Source: an uncultured Eubacteriales bacterium (GTDB lineage: Bacteria; Bacillota; Clostridia; Oscillospirales; Oscillospiraceae). From it: a stretch of 64,000 nucleotides of DNA. Numbering within the stretch: position 1 is the stretch's first letter; every line of letters starts with the position of its first letter. Positions 7,611 through 15,821 of this stretch are shown here, in pieces. The stretch covers positions 1 through 64,000 of the forward strand of contig CAKTSK010000009.1 in assembly GCA_934597725.1 (NCBI GenBank). The letters are read 5' to 3'. The notes under the pieces were generated by a model. It made no database searches and was not told where the DNA came from. It worked only from the letters and a program-made list of their open reading frames with translations. A program made the translations under genes and the position numbers.

Positions 7611-9395
7611 ATGTTGTTATCAGCAGAGCATATCAGTCTCAACTTTGGGTTAAAACAGTTGCTGGATGATGTGACGCTTTACTTGAACGAGGGGGACAAA
7701 ATCGGGATCATCGGGATCAACGGCACAGGGAAGAGCAGCTTTCTCCGGGTGCTGGCAGGCCAGCAGGTCCCGGACCAGGGGGCTGTTTCTCTGGACCCCA
7801 ATGTCCAGGTCTCCTTCCTCTCCCAGAACCCGCCCATGACGCCCGGCGCTACGGTGCTGGAGCAGGTGTTTGCAGACTTCTCCTCGGATGTTCGCGCGCT
7901 CATGGAGTATGAGGCCAAGGCCATGCTCACCCGCCTGGGGATCACGGACTTTGACCAGACCGTGGAGACCCTCTCCGGCGGCCAGCGCAAGCGTGTAGCT
8001 TTGGCGGCGGTCCTGCTCCACCCGGCAGACGTTCTGATCCTGGACGAGCCCACCAACCATCTGGACAGCGAGATGGTCCTTTGGCTGGAGGAGCATCTGC
8101 GGAAATTTACCGGGGGGCTGATCATGGTCACCCACGACCGGTACTTTTTGGAGCGGGTATGCAACCGGATCACCGAGCTGTCCCATTGCCACATCCGCCA
8201 CTATGAGGCCAACTATTCCAAATATCTGGAACTGAAAACCCAGCAGGAGGAGAGAGAGCAGGCGGCCCAGCGCAAGCGCCAGTCGATCCTGCGGGTGGAA
8301 TACCAGTGGATCATGCGGGGCGCCCAGGCCCGCCGGACCAAAAACAAGGACCGCATTGCCCGCTACGAGGAACTCAAAGCCCAGACGGGGCCGGAGACCG
8401 ACGGCGCGGTGCAGATGGCGACCCTCTCCAGCCGCCTGGGGCGCAAGACAGTGGAGCTGACCGACGTGTCCAAGGCATTTGGCGAGAAAACGGTGCTGAG
8501 TCATTTTTCCTATGGCGTGGCCCGGGACGACCGGGTGGGCATTGTTGGCCCCAATGGGGCGGGGAAATCCACCTTGCTCAACCTCATTGCCGGGAAATTG
8601 TTGCCTGACAGCGGGAGCATCGACTGGGGAGAAACGGTACGCATCGGGTATTTTTCTCAGGAGGGACGGGAGCTGGACCTGAACCAGCGGGTGTATGACT
8701 ACATCCATGAAATTGCCGGCCAGGTCAAGACCCGGGAGGGGAATTTTTCCGCCACCCAGATGATGGAGCGCTTCCTGTTTCCCACCCAGCTGCAAGGGCA
8801 GCCCATCGGCAAGCTTTCCGGCGGAGAGCGGCGGCGGCTGTATCTGCTGTCTGTCCTGATGGAGGCCCCCAACATCCTCCTGCTGGACGAGCCGACCAAT
8901 GATCTGGACGTAACTACGCTGGCTATTTTGGAGGAATATCTGGAGACCTTCCCCGGCGCTGTGTTGGCGGTTTCCCACGACCGCTACTTCCTGGACAAGA
9001 TGGCCCAGCAGATCTTTGCGGTGGGGGAAGGTGGCGTTATCCGCCGCTACACGGGCAACTTCAGCGACTATCTGGACAAGCGGCGGCAGGAGGAAGCCCC
9101 TGCTGCCCAGGAAAAAGCGCCCAAGAAGGAAGGACAGGCCAAGCCTGCCCGCCAGAAGAAACTGAAATTCACCTTCAAGGAGCAGCGGGAGTACGACACC
9201 ATTGAGGAGGACATTGCCGCCCTGGAAACCAAGATCGGGGAACTGGAAGGGCAGATGACGGCTTGCGGCAGTGATTATGTCAAGCTTCAGGAACTGACCC
9301 AGGCCCAAGAGGAAGCCAAAGCGGCCTTGGAAGAAAAGATGGAGCGCTGGCTCTATCTTACCGACCTGGCCGAGCGCATCGCCGCCCAGGCGTGA
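7611..9395 (+). CDS. ABC-F ATPase, Uup-like
   Basis: A soluble protein of two fused ABC ATPase domains without membrane segments. Walker A motifs are GINGTGKSS (about residue 35) and GPNGAGKST (about 313). The signatures are LSGGQRKR (about 121) and LSGGERRR, each followed by an LDEPTN Walker B. An interdomain linker rich in Arg/Gln/Glu matches the ABC-F P-site tRNA-interaction motif. After about residue 510 a Lys/Ala/Pro linker leads to a coiled coil, the hallmark of the Uup subfamily. Family members act on stalled ribosomes or branched DNA; a resistance role is less likely given the Uup tail. AAGGAGG lies 8 bases before the ATG. Confidence 0.9.
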   Translation: MLLSAEHISLNFGLKQLLDDVTLYLNEGDKIGIIGINGTGKSSFLRVLAGQQVPDQGAVSLDPNVQVSFLSQNPPMTPGATVLEQVFADFSSDVRALMEYEAKAMLTRLGITDFDQTVETLSGGQRKRVALAAVLLHPADVLILDEPTNHLDSEMVLWLEEHLRKFTGGLIMVTHDRYFLERVCNRITELSHCHIRHYEANYSKYLELKTQQEEREQAAQRKRQSILRVEYQWIMRGAQARRTKNKDRIARYEELKAQTGPETDGAVQMATLSSRLGRKTVELTDVSKAFGEKTVLSHFSYGVARDDRVGIVGPNGAGKSTLLNLIAGKLLPDSGSIDWGETVRIGYFSQEGRELDLNQRVYDYIHEIAGQVKTREGNFSATQMMERFLFPTQLQGQPIGKLSGGERRRLYLLSVLMEAPNILLLDEPTNDLDVTTLAILEEYLETFPGAVLAVSHDRYFLDKMAQQIFAVGEGGVIRRYTGNFSDYLDKRRQEEAPAAQEKAPKKEGQAKPARQKKLKFTFKEQREYDTIEEDIAALETKIGELEGQMTACGSDYVKLQELTQAQEEAKAALEEKMERWLYLTDLAERIAAQA

Positions 9396-9407
9396 GCCAT
9401 TACAAAA

Positions 9408-9430
9408 GCATCGCGAGGGTTCAAATCCCT
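9408..9430 (+). other. tRNA-Ser T-arm-like fragment
   Basis: Twenty-two of 23 bases equal the 3' variable-arm/T-arm segment of the tRNA-Ser(GCT) gene at 24394–24485 (core GAGGGTTCAAATCCCT). No acceptor or anticodon arm is present around it. It sits between the ABC-F stop and a hairpin. Confidence 0.6.
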
Positions 9431-9438
9431 ACTGCATG

Positions 9439-9477
9439 AACAACAGCGCTGCCGGTTTTTCCAGCAGCGCTGTTGTT
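9439..9477. terminator. hairpin between converging genes
   Basis: A 14-bp perfect stem (AACAACAGCGCTGC with its complement) around an 11-base loop between the converging ABC-F and gltX genes. T runs are short, but the stem is long enough to end transcription from either side. Confidence 0.7.
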
Positions 9478-9497
9478 ATGCTCATAGGATGCTATGG

Positions 9498-10982
9498 TTA
9501 CCCCTGAGGCGTCAGCTGGGCAATGCCTTGCTCAATGCGCCGCAGGGTTTCTTCTTTGCCCAGGATCTGGCAGATCTCCACAGCCCCGCCGGGGGTGGTG
9601 GGCTTGCCGGAAACGGCCACGCGCACGGGCCACATAATGCGGCCGTTTTTCAGCTCGTTGGCTTCAGCCAGACCGATCAGCGCGTCGTGGATAGCGTCAA
9701 AGGACCAGTCGGTCATGGCCTGGAAGACGGGCAGGACCAGATGGAGGGCGTCCAGAGAGTTTTCCGGGTTGGTCTTCATCTTCTTGTGGCTGTACAGGTC
9801 GTTGGAGTAGGCGGGCAGGGTGTCAAAGAAGTCCACCATGGGGGGGATCTCAGTGAGGGTGTTCAGCCGGGTCTGGACCAGAGGAGCCACCAGGGACAGG
9901 TCAATGGCGGGGTTGGTGATGGCCTGCTTCAGGTAAGGCTCTGCCACAGCCAGGAAAGCCTCGGGAGAGAGGTTTTTCAGATAGGCGCTGTTGAAATAGT
10001 TCAGCTTTTCCAGGTCAAAAATGGCCGGGGACTTGGAAATGCCGGTGATGTCAAAAGCCTGCACCAGCTCCTCCAGGGTGAAGAACTCCTGCTCGGCCAG
10101 CTCCCCCTTGGGAGACCAGCCCAGCAGAGCCACATAGTTGAGGATGGCGTCGGTCAGGTATCCCTGGGCACGCAGGTCCTCGTAGGAGGGGTCGCCGTGG
10201 CGCTTGGACATCTTGTGCTGGGCGTCCCGCATGACGGGGGAACAGTGGATGTAGGTGGGGATGGGCCAGCCAAAGGCTTCATAGAGCAGATTGTACTTGG
10301 GGGAGGAGGAGAGATACTCGCTGCCCCGGACCACATGGGTGATGCCCATGAGGTGGTCGTCCACCACGTTGGCAAAGTTATAGGTGGGCAGGCCGTCCCG
10401 CTTCAGCAGGACCTGGTCGTCCAGGGTGTTGTTCTCCACGGTGATCTCTCCGAAAGACGCATCCGAGAACGTGGTCGTGCCCTCGTGGGGGATCTTCTGC
10501 CGGATGACATAGGGCTTGCCGGCGGCCAGGTTGGCAGCCACCTCTTCCTGGGAAAGGGTGCGGCAGGGGTCCTCTGCCTTGTCAAATCCCTCGCTCTCTT
10601 CCTCTGCTTTGTCGCAGAAACAGTAGTAGGCATGGCCTTTTTCCACCAAAAGCTGGGCATACTTGCCATAGAGATCCCGCCGCTGGGTCTGAATGTAGGG
10701 ACCCACCGGGCCGCCGACGTCGGGGCCTTCGTCGTGGGTCAGGCCGCACTCGTTCATGGTGCGGTAGATGAGCTCCGTGGCGCCCTCCACCTGCCGGCTC
10801 TGGTCCGTGTCTTCCAGGCGGAAAACAAACGTTCCCCCGGCTTTGCGGGCGATGAGCCAGGTGTATAATGCGGTGCGAAGATTGCCCACGTGCATGTATC
10901 CGGTGGGCGACGGGGCGAACCGGGTGCGGACGGAACCGGTGGGGATCCGGGCCTCCAGCTGGTCATACCAGGTCATATCCAT
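9498..10982 (-). CDS. gltX: glutamate–tRNA ligase
   Basis: Charges tRNA-Glu with glutamate in the cytosol. The class I synthetase motifs are present: PSPTGYMHVGN (HIGH equivalent, about residue 25–34) and KMSKRHG (about residue 255). It has 494 residues, the normal bacterial length, with the C-terminal anticodon-binding helical part. The ATG at 10982 follows GGGAGG at 6 bases; an in-frame ATG 18 bases upstream lacks a ribosome site. No T-box-like leader is seen upstream. Whether it is discriminating or also charges tRNA-Gln cannot be decided here; glnS or gatCAB elsewhere would tell. Confidence 0.95.
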   Translation of the reverse strand: MDMTWYDQLEARIPTGSVRTRFAPSPTGYMHVGNLRTALYTWLIARKAGGTFVFRLEDTDQSRQVEGATELIYRTMNECGLTHDEGPDVGGPVGPYIQTQRRDLYGKYAQLLVEKGHAYYCFCDKAEEESEGFDKAEDPCRTLSQEEVAANLAAGKPYVIRQKIPHEGTTTFSDASFGEITVENNTLDDQVLLKRDGLPTYNFANVVDDHLMGITHVVRGSEYLSSSPKYNLLYEAFGWPIPTYIHCSPVMRDAQHKMSKRHGDPSYEDLRAQGYLTDAILNYVALLGWSPKGELAEQEFFTLEELVQAFDITGISKSPAIFDLEKLNYFNSAYLKNLSPEAFLAVAEPYLKQAITNPAIDLSLVAPLVQTRLNTLTEIPPMVDFFDTLPAYSNDLYSHKKMKTNPENSLDALHLVLPVFQAMTDWSFDAIHDALIGLAEANELKNGRIMWPVRVAVSGKPTTPGGAVEICQILGKEETLRRIEQGIAQLTPQG

Positions 10983-11061
10983 AAAGGGCCTCCCAATCAA
11001 ATCGTTTTGCTCATATTCTAAAATTCACCAGGAGAATTGTCAAGGTTTATTGCTCCGATTC

Positions 11062-11090
11062 TTGCGCGCGGCAGGTTGTTGTGGTAAGAT
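11062..11090 (+). promoter_or_regulatory. sigma-A promoter of trpS
   Basis: TTGCGC (11062–11067), 17 bases, TAAGAT (11085–11090). The leader is about 65 bases with a small CGCCG/CGGCG hairpin. It is too short for a T-box, and no T-box core sequence is seen. Confidence 0.7.
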
Positions 11091-11163
11091 AGAACAACAT
11101 GAACTCAACGCCGGAACGGCGTTCCCTGTTACAAACGCGGCGGAATCCGCCCAGGAGGTACCT

Positions 11164-12165
11164 ATGGAACAAGAAAAGAAAAAAACGATTTTCAGCGCCA
11201 CCCAGCCCAGCGGCAAGATCACCCTGGGGAACTATCTGGGGGCGCTGCGCAACTGGGTCGACCTGCAGGAGGACTACAATGCCCTGTACTGCGTGGCGGA
11301 TGCACACGCCATCACCGTCCGCCAGGACCCGGCGGCCCTGCGCCGCCAGACCCTGGAGCTGTACGCCCAGTTTATTGCCTGCGGCCTGGACCCGGAAAAG
11401 AGCATCATCTTCATCCAGTCCCACGTCCCCCAGCACGCAGAGCTGGCCTGGACCCTCAACTGCTACACCATGTACGGCGAGCTGAGCCGGATGACCCAGT
11501 TCAAGGACAAGTCTGCCACCCATGCCGACAACGTCAACGCCGGCCTGTTTACCTACCCCAGCCTCATGGCCGCAGACATTCTTCTGTACCAGACGGATCT
11601 GGTCCCGGTGGGGGAGGACCAGCGGCAGCATGTGGAGCTGACCCGGAACATTGCCCAGCGCTTCAACGGCATCTATGGTGATGTGTTCGCCATGCCCGAG
11701 GCCTATATCCCCAAAGTGGCGGCCCGGGTCATGTCGCTGAGCGAGCCGGACAAGAAGATGAGCAAATCCAACCCCAACGAAAATTCCTACATTCTGGTCA
11801 TGGACAAGCCGGAGGTCATTCTGCGCAAGTTCAAGCGGGCTGTGACCGACAGCGAGGGCGGCATCTACCGTTCCCCGGACAAGCCCGGCGTGTCCAACCT
11901 CATTGAGATCTATGCCGCCGTCACCGGCAAGACCCCCGAGGCGGTGGAGCAGGAGTTTTCCGGTCAGGGCTATGGGACCTTCAAGCCTGCCGTCGGGGAG
12001 GCGGTGGCTGAGACGCTGCGCCCCATCCGGGAAGAGACCGAACGTCTGCTGGCAGACAAGGGGTATCTGGAGAACCTGTACCGCCAGGGGGCGGAAAAGG
12101 CCGCGGCCCTGGCCAACCGAACCTTGCGGAAAGTCCACAAAAAGGTCGGCTTTGTTCCCCGATGA
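11164..12165 (+). CDS. trpS: tryptophan–tRNA ligase
   Basis: Charges tRNA-Trp; a cytosolic homodimer. Class I motifs are visible: TQPSGKITLGNYLGA (HIGH region, residues 13–27) and KKMSKSN (about residue 197). The GEDQRQHVELTR segment is typical of bacterial TrpS. At 333 residues it has the usual length. The ATG at 11164 follows AGGAGG at 5–6 bases, and the preceding in-frame codons do not look like TrpS. It lies divergent from gltX with its own promoter and may read through into the envelope-sugar genes 30 bases downstream. Confidence 0.95.
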   Translation: MEQEKKKTIFSATQPSGKITLGNYLGALRNWVDLQEDYNALYCVADAHAITVRQDPAALRRQTLELYAQFIACGLDPEKSIIFIQSHVPQHAELAWTLNCYTMYGELSRMTQFKDKSATHADNVNAGLFTYPSLMAADILLYQTDLVPVGEDQRQHVELTRNIAQRFNGIYGDVFAMPEAYIPKVAARVMSLSEPDKKMSKSNPNENSYILVMDKPEVILRKFKRAVTDSEGGIYRSPDKPGVSNLIEIYAAVTGKTPEAVEQEFSGQGYGTFKPAVGEAVAETLRPIREETERLLADKGYLENLYRQGAEKAAALANRTLRKVHKKVGFVPR

Positions 12166-12196
12166 GGGATTTGGAAGAAAAGGAGGGTAGGACCCC

Positions 12197-13357
12197 ATGC
12201 GAATGGAATTGACGGCGATCGGCTGGATCGCAGCCGCCCTGGTGGTGGCCCTGCTGATCGCTTTCATCTCTACCCCTGTGGTCAAGTCCCTTGCCCAGAT
12301 GGTGGGCGCCATCGACGTGCCCAAGGACAACCGCAGGATGCACAGCCACCCCATCCCCCGGATGGGCGGTCTGGCAATTTTTCTGGGCTTTTTGCTCAGC
12401 ACGCTGATCTTCGTGCCCATGAGCACCCCGCTGCGGGGGATGCTGCTGGGCGGCGTGATCATCGTGATCCTGGGCATCTTTGACGACATCTATGCGCTGC
12501 CGGCGCTGCCGAAGCTGCTGGTGCAGATCGGCGCGGCCCTGGTGGCAGTGCTGCACGGCAACGTGATCCAGGTCCTCTCCAACCCCAACCTGCTCAGTGA
12601 CGACCCCTATTGGGTCCTGGGCTCCCTGGCCGTGCCGCTGTCGGTGATCTGGATCGTGGCCATCACCAACGCCGTCAACCTGATCGACGGCCTGGACGGC
12701 CTGGCGGTGGGGGTGGCGACCATCAGCTCCCTGACTATGCTGGTCAGCGAGAGTGTGGTGGCGCTGATGATGGCGGCCCTGGCGGGCAGCTGCATCGGCT
12801 TCATGCCCTATAACATGAACCCTGCCAAGATCTTTATGGGGGACACCGGCTCCACCTTCCTGGGGTTCATTCTGGCCACGGTGTCCATCCAGGGCCTGTT
12901 TAAGTTCTATACGATCATCTCGTTTGCTGTGCCCTTCCTCATGCTGGGGCTGCCGCTGTTTGACACCTGCTTTGCCATCCTGCGCCGTCTGGCCAAGGGG
13001 CAAAGCCCCATGGCGCCGGACCGCAGCCATGTGCACCACCGGCTCATTGACATGGGCTTCAACCAGAAGCAGGCGGTGGCGATCCTGTATGTGATCAGCG
13101 CGATCCTGGGCCTGTCGGCTGTGGTGCTCACCACCAGCGGTGCCCTGAAGGCCATCGTCCTGCTGTGTGCGCTGTGTCTGGCCGGCCTGATCGCAGGAAA
13201 ACTCTTCCTGGTCCACAACGAGATCCAGACAGAAGCATCGAAAGAAAAGGAGGCAGACCACCATGCCGCTGAAAGTCATGACGATCTTCGGGACCCGCCC
13301 GGAGGCGGTGAAGATGGCCCCGCTGGTGAAGGAGCTGGAGAGCAGAGCGGAGATTGA
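12197..13357 (+). CDS. undecaprenyl-phosphate sugar-1-phosphate transferase (TagO/WecA-like)
   Basis: An MraY/WecA-family integral membrane enzyme that links an N-acetylhexosamine-1-phosphate, usually GlcNAc, to undecaprenyl phosphate. This is the first step of teichoic-acid or other surface glycan synthesis. About ten to eleven membrane helices are visible. Key motifs are DVPKDNRRMH near residue 37, GIFDDIYALP (the magnesium Asp pair), NAVNLIDGLDGLA, FMGDTGSTFLG and the HVHHRL loop typical of the WecA/TagO branch. The last 30 or so residues are polar and run 95 bases out of frame into the next gene, so this tail is constrained by two codes. It is followed at once by a UDP-GlcNAc 2-epimerase, which suggests a ManNAc-containing polymer. 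Confidence 0.9.
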   Translation: MRMELTAIGWIAAALVVALLIAFISTPVVKSLAQMVGAIDVPKDNRRMHSHPIPRMGGLAIFLGFLLSTLIFVPMSTPLRGMLLGGVIIVILGIFDDIYALPALPKLLVQIGAALVAVLHGNVIQVLSNPNLLSDDPYWVLGSLAVPLSVIWIVAITNAVNLIDGLDGLAVGVATISSLTMLVSESVVALMMAALAGSCIGFMPYNMNPAKIFMGDTGSTFLGFILATVSIQGLFKFYTIISFAVPFLMLGLPLFDTCFAILRRLAKGQSPMAPDRSHVHHRLIDMGFNQKQAVAILYVISAILGLSAVVLTTSGALKAIVLLCALCLAGLIAGKLFLVHNEIQTEASKEKEADHHAAESHDDLRDPPGGGEDGPAGEGAGEQSGD

Positions 13358-14408
13358 GAGCATCTGCTGTATCACGGCCCAGCATCGGCAGATGCTGGAC
13401 GACGTCCTTTCGCTGTTTGCCATCACGCCCCATTACGACCTGGATATCATGGAGGCCGGACAGAGCCTGTACACCATCACCAGCAAATGCCTGCTGGGGC
13501 TGGAGACCGTGTTTGCCCGGGAAAAGCCGGATCTGGTCCTGGTCCACGGTGATACCTCCACCACCTTTGCCGGGGCCCTGGCGGCCTTTTATCAAAAGAT
13601 CGACGTGGGCCATGTGGAGGCCGGCCTGCGGACCGGAGACCGCTATTCGCCCTTCCCGGAGGAGATCAACCGCACCTTGGTAGGGGATCTGGCCCGGCTG
13701 CATTTCTGCCCCACGCCGGCCAACCGGGAAAACCTGGCCCGGGAGGGGCTCCAGACGGGGATCTATCTGACGGGAAACACCGTCATCGACGCGCTGAAAA
13801 CCACCGTGCGCCCCACCTATTCCTTCCGCACGGCCCTGCTCAATACCCTGGAGTATGAGAAGCGGCAGGTGATCCTGGTCACCTGCCACCGCCGGGAAAA
13901 TTATGGGCAGCCCATGGTCCACATCATGCGGGCCCTGCGCCGGGTGGCAGAGGACTTTCCCCAGGCAGAGCTGGTCTATCCGGTCCACCTGTCTCCGGTG
14001 GTCCAGAAGGTGGCCCGCTCCCACCTGTCCGGTCTGGAAAACGTCCACCTGATCGACCCGCTGACCCCCGATGAGATGCACAATCTCATGGCCCGGGTGT
14101 CCTTTGTCATGACGGACTCCGGCGGCTTACAGGAGGAGGCCCCCGCCTTGGGCAAGCCGGTGCTGGTCCTGCGCCGGGAGACCGAGCGCCCGGAGGCGGT
14201 GGCCGCCGGAACGGTACGGCTGGCCGGCACAGAGGAAGAGGACGTCTACGCCCAGGCGGCCCGCCTGCTCACCGATCCGGCGGCCTATGAGACCATGGCC
14301 AAGGCGGTCAATCCCTATGGGGATGGGTTTGCCTGCCGGCGGATCGTGGATGCGATCCTGTGGGAGAAGGGCCTGCGGTCACAGCCGCCGGAGGAGTTCC
14401 ATGTCTGA
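13263..14408 (+). CDS. wecB: UDP-N-acetylglucosamine 2-epimerase (non-hydrolysing)
   Basis: Interconverts UDP-GlcNAc and UDP-ManNAc for surface polysaccharide or teichoic acid linkage units. The GT-B fold is marked by GTRPEAVKMAPL at the N-terminus, HGDTSTTFAGALAAF, HVEAGLRTGDRYSPFPEEINR (shown here as its consecutive halves HVEAGLRTG and SPFPEEINR) and a C-terminal DSGGLQEEAPALGKPVL. The 381 residues match MnaA/WecB. AAAGGAGG precedes the ATG. It overlaps the upstream transferase by 95 bases and the downstream anchored protein by 8 bases, so all three are probably one operon. Confidence 0.93.
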   Translation: MPLKVMTIFGTRPEAVKMAPLVKELESRAEIESICCITAQHRQMLDDVLSLFAITPHYDLDIMEAGQSLYTITSKCLLGLETVFAREKPDLVLVHGDTSTTFAGALAAFYQKIDVGHVEAGLRTGDRYSPFPEEINRTLVGDLARLHFCPTPANRENLAREGLQTGIYLTGNTVIDALKTTVRPTYSFRTALLNTLEYEKRQVILVTCHRRENYGQPMVHIMRALRRVAEDFPQAELVYPVHLSPVVQKVARSHLSGLENVHLIDPLTPDEMHNLMARVSFVMTDSGGLQEEAPALGKPVLVLRRETERPEAVAAGTVRLAGTEEEDVYAQAARLLTDPAAYETMAKAVNPYGDGFACRRIVDAILWEKGLRSQPPEEFHV

Positions 14409-15192
14409 AGAAGCGCGTCCCGAGAAACGGGAAGGGGACTCCATGCGGGAAAAAAACCGCACCTTTCTGGTCGTTGCCATTGCAGCGACGATCCTGGCGG
14501 CTGTTTTTTTCAGCATTGTCCTGCCGGCGCTGACCGGCCGTGCGCCCAAGGTGCTTCTGCCCGACGTGAACCAGCAGGGTCCTCAGAGCAGTGAGAGCTT
14601 TCTGCCGGTCACGGTGACGCCAGAGACGGTGCAGAACGTCATCGCCAGCCTGTCCCGGCCGGACAGCTATCGCCGCACGCTGACGGTGCGTCTCTACTGG
14701 GAGGGGGGAGAGTCCGCCGACCAGGTGGAGATCTGGGCAGACGGCGACTATGTCCGCACTGCAGTGACCACAGCGGGGCAGACCCAATACCGTCTGGTGG
14801 GTGACGGCAAGCTGCGCCTGTGGTACACCGGAGACCAGACCTGGCAGGAGACCGAGGCCCGGGACGACAGCGCCGATCTGGCCCAGCGCATCCCCACCTA
14901 TGAGGATGTGCTGGACCTGCCTGCCGACCAGATCACGGCGGCGGGATATGAGGAAAAGAACGGCGCCTATTGCATCTATGCAGCGGTCGTGACGGAGGAC
15001 GGCGGGCAGAGCCGCTATTGGATCGACACCAAAAGCGGCCTGCTGTGCGGCGCGGAGACCTATGAAGGCAAGCGCAAGGTGTATGAAATGGTCCAGGGCC
15101 AGTTTGCTGCGCCCCTGGAGGCGGGGACGGTCTTTTCTCTGCCGGACGGCACTGTCCTGCATGAGAGTTCAGGCGTCACCGTCTCGGAGTAA
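14401..15192 (+). CDS. membrane-anchored extracytoplasmic protein, unknown function
   Basis: A 263-residue protein starting at the ATG that overlaps the wecB stop by 8 bases. A polar N-terminus of about 18 residues is followed by one membrane helix (about residues 21–42, FLVVAIAATILAAVFFSIV). A Ser-rich linker and a globular beta-rich domain to the end follow, containing several Tyr/Trp-rich strands such as WYTGDQTWQE and SRYWIDTKSGLL. The layout resembles outer-face LolA/MucB-like lipid-binding or sigma-factor-control proteins, but I see no firm family match. It is the third gene of the envelope-sugar operon and converges with the small-protein operon, whose last gene overlaps it by 24 bases. 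Confidence 0.65.
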   Translation: MSEEARPEKREGDSMREKNRTFLVVAIAATILAAVFFSIVLPALTGRAPKVLLPDVNQQGPQSSESFLPVTVTPETVQNVIASLSRPDSYRRTLTVRLYWEGGESADQVEIWADGDYVRTAVTTAGQTQYRLVGDGKLRLWYTGDQTWQETEARDDSADLAQRIPTYEDVLDLPADQITAAGYEEKNGAYCIYAAVVTEDGGQSRYWIDTKSGLLCGAETYEGKRKVYEMVQGQFAAPLEAGTVFSLPDGTVLHESSGVTVSE

Positions 15193-15432
15193 CAGCAGGG
15201 CCAGCCCCAGCAGCAGGACCAGATCGAAGGAATCGCCTTCCCGCCAGAGCAGGAAGAGGATGAGCAGGAGCAGCAGGTCGCCGCTGTCCCAATGATCCAG
15301 GCCCAGCTTGTGCAGCAGCCCGCCCAAGCCCTTGCCGCCCAACAGAGAAGCGCGGATACCATCAGATCCCGGAGGACCGTCCTCCGGGATCTTTTCATAG
15401 GGACCGTCCCCGGGGATGTAGGCGTTATAAAT
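15169..15432 (-). CDS. small membrane-associated protein, probable ATT start
   Basis: Eighty-seven residues if translation begins at ATT (15432), which lies 9 bases after a strong GGAAGGAGGG. The reading frame has no ATG, GTG or TTG near that ribosome site. The encoded N-terminus (start)-YNAYIPGDGPYEK resembles, from memory, a clostridial family that begins MYN-x-YIP. After a Gly-rich middle (GGKGLGGLLHKLGLDHW) come two very hydrophobic Leu-rich segments separated by WREGDSFD, so it is probably a membrane hairpin. ATT overlaps the stop of the gene before it (15425–15432), suggesting coupled translation. It is the last of three small genes. Function unknown. Confidence 0.6.
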   Translation of the reverse strand: MYNAYIPGDGPYEKIPEDGPPGSDGIRASLLGGKGLGGLLHKLGLDHWDSGDLLLLLILFLLWREGDSFDLVLLLGLALLLLRDGDA

Positions 15433-15805
15433 GGAGATCGCCCTCCTTCCACAGGCGGTAGGCCTGCCGGGCTGCCCGGGACAGCCCGGCCAGTTTTCTG
15501 GCCCGGTCCAGCTTTTCCTGGCGTTCCGGGCGCAGATAGGGGCGCAGCGCCGCCAGCAGGGCATCTGCCTGGGGGTCGCTGCCCTGCCGGAAGAGAGACA
15601 GGAACTGTCCCAGCTGCCCGAACTGCTCCGGGGGAATGGGTGGCGGCGCGGAGGGGGGAACGTCTTCTTCCGGCGGGGTCTCCTGGGGCTGCTCCGGCGA
15701 AGAGAGGACGCTGTCCAGCCCCAGCTGCCCGGCCAGGGACAGGAGCTGCCCCATGGCGTTTGGGTCGGCCAGCAGGTCGTTCAGGGCCGTTTCCAGGTCT
15801 GCCAT
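15425..15805 (-). CDS. hypothetical small acidic protein, middle gene of a three-gene operon
   Basis: A 126-residue soluble protein, not recognised. The N-terminal 35 residues are helical (ALNDLLADPNAMGQLLSLAG). A Pro/Glu-rich linker (about residues 38–62) follows, then a helical half with FLSLFRQGSDPQADALLAALRPYL and a basic tail. The N-terminal DPNAMGQLLSLA pattern echoes DPQAKKLLENQ in the neighbour upstream, so the two may be distant paralogs. GGAGG lies just before the ATG and the gap to the upstream gene is 16 bases. Its ribosome region and stop overlap the start of the ATT-initiated gene. Confidence 0.65.
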   Translation of the reverse strand: MADLETALNDLLADPNAMGQLLSLAGQLGLDSVLSSPEQPQETPPEEDVPPSAPPPIPPEQFGQLGQFLSLFRQGSDPQADALLAALRPYLRPERQEKLDRARKLAGLSRAARQAYRLWKEGDLHL

Positions 15806-15821
15806 GGGCGCACCTCCTTTC

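Noticed and set aside
7650..9308. A 552-residue frame antisense to the ABC-F gene
   Set aside because: Same composition artefact; the sense strand has all ABC motifs.
11040..11163. Possible T-box leader before trpS
   Set aside because: The leader is only about 65–70 bases after a good promoter, and no T-box consensus or antiterminator is seen.
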